A DNA stretch of 7,199 nucleotides from Tepidanaerobacter acetatoxydans_A (GTDB lineage Bacteria; Bacillota; Thermosediminibacteria; Thermosediminibacterales; Tepidanaerobacteraceae), in assembly GCA_022840405.1 (NCBI GenBank), contig JALHJR010000060.1, positions 1 to 7,199 of the forward strand. Reading direction: 5' to 3'. The notes under the pieces are model-generated. The model was not told the DNA's origin and ran no database searches. It was given only the letters and a program-made list of their open reading frames with translations. The position numbers and the translations under genes were made by a program. Positions 5,302 through 7,199 of this stretch are shown in pieces (within the stretch, counting starts at the first letter, position 1; the number at the start of each line of letters is the position of its first letter).

Positions 5302-6387
5302 ATGCAGGAAAAACCAATACACGGAGGAAATGTATATAAGGCAGCGAAGGAACTTAATATACCCTATGAGCAGATACTGGACTTTAGTGCTAATATCAAC
5401 CCGTTGGGGTTTGCACCAATAGTGGAAGAAATTATTATGGAACATATAAAGGATATCATATATTATCCGGATGTAGAGCAAAATGAATTAAAGGAAGCAG
5501 CAGCAAGCTACTATAATACCGGCCCCCAAAATTTGATGCCGGGCAACGGTTCTGTGGAAATCATAAATATAGTTCTTGAAGCCTTAAGGCCATCTAAAAC
5601 AATAATTCCTTCACCTACCTTTTCAGAATATACCCTATCGTGTGAGAGCCGAAATATTCAAACGGTATTTGTAAATATGAGAACAAATAACTTCAGGTTT
5701 GACCTAGAATTATTTAATAATATAAAAAACGGGATAGCCTCAAATTCTCTGTTTATTATATGCAATCCTAATAATCCCACAGGCAAACTCGTTCGAAAAG
5801 AAGATTTAGCGGTAATACTGCGGGAATTACAAAATAAAAAATCTTACCTTATGCTTGACGAGGCTTTTATGGACTTTGTCGATAAAGATGAGAGTATGGT
5901 AAGTTATATTGAAGAACATGATAACTTAATTATCCTAAAATCTGTCACTAAGTTCTTTGCATTGGCCGGTCTGCGTTTAGGTTTTGTATTGGCAAATCAA
6001 AAACTTATAAAAAGATTTTATGATTTAAAAGATCCATGGAATATTAATACTTTTGCAGGATTTGTTGGAAGCAAAGTAATGAGTGATAAGCCATACATAG
6101 ATAAGACCCGCCAATATATTTTGCTAGAAAAAAGAAGGCTTTGGGAAAATTTAAAAGACATACCAGGCCTTGAACCATTATTTCCTGAAGCAAACTTTGT
6201 TTTTGTTAAAATAACCAAAGATGAAAAGGTATCCACATTAGCTGAAAAACTTAAGAAAAAGGGGATTTTAATACGCGACTGCTCAAATTACATGTTTCTA
6301 GATGACAGTTTTTTCAGGGTGGCGGTAAAAAGCCGAGAAGATAACGATGTTCTTATTTCAGCATTGAAAGAAATAATGAATCCGTAA
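5302..6387 (+). CDS. cobD: L-threonine-O-3-phosphate decarboxylase
   Basis: CobD, a pyridoxal-phosphate enzyme of the fold-type I class I/II aminotransferase superfamily, decarboxylates L-threonine phosphate to (R)-1-aminopropan-2-ol O-2-phosphate. Start ATG 5302 follows AGGAGAG (5289-5295); an upstream in-frame GTG at 5254 lies inside the kinase gene and lacks a ribosome site. The 361-residue protein has the N-terminal HGGNVYKAAKELN and ILDFSANINPLG (25-36), the NPNNPTG cofactor-region motif (155-161), LDEAFMDF with D186 expected to contact the pyridine nitrogen, SVTKFFALAGLRLGF with K217 as the Schiff-base lysine, and the C-terminal FFRVAVKSREDND whose Arg should bind the substrate carboxylate. 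It resembles histidinol-phosphate aminotransferase (HisC), but the HGGN opening, the DFSANINPLG motif and the neighbours support CobD. It follows its substrate-making kinase by 25 nt. Confidence 0.92.
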   Translation: MQEKPIHGGNVYKAAKELNIPYEQILDFSANINPLGFAPIVEEIIMEHIKDIIYYPDVEQNELKEAAASYYNTGPQNLMPGNGSVEIINIVLEALRPSKTIIPSPTFSEYTLSCESRNIQTVFVNMRTNNFRFDLELFNNIKNGIASNSLFIICNPNNPTGKLVRKEDLAVILRELQNKKSYLMLDEAFMDFVDKDESMVSYIEEHDNLIILKSVTKFFALAGLRLGFVLANQKLIKRFYDLKDPWNINTFAGFVGSKVMSDKPYIDKTRQYILLEKRRLWENLKDIPGLEPLFPEANFVFVKITKDEKVSTLAEKLKKKGILIRDCSNYMFLDDSFFRVAVKSREDNDVLISALKEIMNP

Positions 6388-6405
6388 ATTAAGAAGGGTA
6401 AATTC

Positions 6406-7199
6406 ATGAGTATAATTATTTTATTAGCATTTTTATTGGATATGATTCTTGGTGATCCGGTAAGGCCGACACATCCGGTAGTAATAATAGGAAAACTAAT
6501 AGATAGTTTTGAAAAAAAACTTAGAAAATTGTTTAAGACTCCAAGATGTCTTAAAACTGCAGGAGTAATCCTCTGGTTTGCTACTGTTTTGTTGGTATAT
6601 ATAGCAACTTACTGTATAATTAAAATAACCTACAAATTTAATCCATGGTTTGGGTATGTGACTGGCATATGGCTTACGTACACCACTTTATCCGTTCGCA
6701 ACTTAGCAGACGAGGCTATGGGCATATACCATGAAATAAGGAAAAGTAATATAGGCAGTGCTCGTAAACGTCTTTCATTCATAGTTGGCAGAGATACAGC
6801 CGATATGCCTGTAAATGAAATATGTCGTGCAACCATTGAGACAGTGGCAGAAAATACAATAGATGGGATTATATCTCCACTGCTATATGCATTTATTGGA
6901 GGAGCACCTTTGGCTATGGCTTATAAAGCTGTAAACACGCTAGATTCCATGGTCGGATATAAGAATGAAAAATATGAATTCTTAGGATGGTTTTCGGCTC
7001 ATATGGATGATTTGGCAAACTTTATCCCCGCCAGAATAGGCGGCATTTTAATGCTGATGGCAGCAACTGTGATAAGGCTCGATATTAAGCGGGGAATAAA
7101 AACTGTTCTTGCAGATGCAAAAAAACATAAAAGTCCTAACAGCGGTATTCCTGAAGCCATAACTGCAGGAGTGCTCGGAATTCGTCTAGGTGGGTGGAA
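6406..7199 (+). CDS. cbiB: Adenosylcobinamide-phosphate synthase (incomplete at right edge)
   Basis: CbiB (CobD in the Pseudomonas nomenclature) is a multi-pass membrane protein that amidates adenosylcobyric acid with aminopropanol phosphate to form adenosylcobinamide phosphate. ATG 6406 has GAAGGG (6393-6398) seven bases upstream and follows cobD by 18 nt. The frame is open for 264 codons to the last base, with no stop, so roughly 50 C-terminal residues lie outside the window. Motifs include LLDMILGDPVRPTHPV (10-25), a hydrophobic segment near 50-72, a partly hydrophobic stretch near 80-96, GRDT (128-131), AENTIDGIISPLLYAFIGG (about 149-167), AVNTLDSMVGYKN (175-187), and HKSPNSGIPEAITAGVLGIRLGG (about 241-263). 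Its substrate is made by the two genes just upstream, so the pathway order matches gene order. Downstream genes could include cobS or cbiP, but none is visible. Confidence 0.93.
   Translation, partial: MSIIILLAFLLDMILGDPVRPTHPVVIIGKLIDSFEKKLRKLFKTPRCLKTAGVILWFATVLLVYIATYCIIKITYKFNPWFGYVTGIWLTYTTLSVRNLADEAMGIYHEIRKSNIGSARKRLSFIVGRDTADMPVNEICRATIETVAENTIDGIISPLLYAFIGGAPLAMAYKAVNTLDSMVGYKNEKYEFLGWFSAHMDDLANFIPARIGGILMLMAATVIRLDIKRGIKTVLADAKKHKSPNSGIPEAITAGVLGIRLGGW

Noticed and set aside
6630..6836. Minus-strand frame inside cbiB
   Set aside because: The + strand at this place encodes conserved CbiB sequence up to and including GRDT, so the antisense frame is a by-product.
1..7199. CRISPR arrays, tRNA or rRNA genes, phage or defence genes
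   Set aside because: No regularly spaced repeats, no tRNA-like cloverleaf sequences and no such protein families were seen on either strand.

Overview
The window reads as an AT-rich, low-GC Gram-positive anaerobe, most likely class Clostridia. This rests on strong AGGAG-type ribosome binding sites, frequent GTG/TTG starts, a lipoprotein-type solute-binding protein, and tightly packed cobalamin genes behind a B12 riboswitch. All recognisable genes lie on the + strand. I cannot name the species.

Layout. Bases 1-186 hold no recognisable gene, only a short terminator-like hairpin. Bases 187-414 are the C-terminal end of an NhaC-type Na+/H+ antiporter with nothing of the gene in front of it, so it is a gene remnant. 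A promoter-like pair and a good stem-loop with a T-rich tail follow (443-532). A DedA-family membrane protein stands alone at 573-1187. Bases 1188-1407 are non-coding: a weak terminator, two hairpins and a strong promoter (TTGTGA, 17 bp, TATAAT) whose -35 box lies inside a perfect 7-bp inverted repeat. A complete cobalamin riboswitch aptamer (about 1408-1552) follows, then an expression platform ending in a stem-loop terminator (1605-1640).

The riboswitch controls a compact operon that runs off the right edge: btuF (corrinoid-binding lipoprotein), btuC (ABC permease), cobU (adenosylcobinamide kinase/guanylyltransferase), a PduX-type L-threonine kinase, cobD (threonine-phosphate decarboxylase) and cbiB (adenosylcobinamide-phosphate synthase, incomplete at 7199). 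Apart from 82 nt between btuF and btuC, the gaps are only 18-25 nt.

How the genes work together. BtuF and BtuC would bring in corrinoids, but the matching ATPase (BtuD) is not between btuC and cobU where it often lies. PduX phosphorylates L-threonine, CobD decarboxylates the product to (R)-1-aminopropan-2-ol phosphate, and CbiB attaches that to adenosylcobyric acid. CobU phosphorylates salvaged adenosylcobinamide and/or converts adenosylcobinamide phosphate to the GDP form. The operon therefore joins uptake to lower-ligand arm assembly and should be shut off by adenosylcobalamin. I see no evidence of a wholly new system. The points most worth a second look are the double control of the operon, the missing ATPase, the atypical DedA residues and the antiporter remnant.
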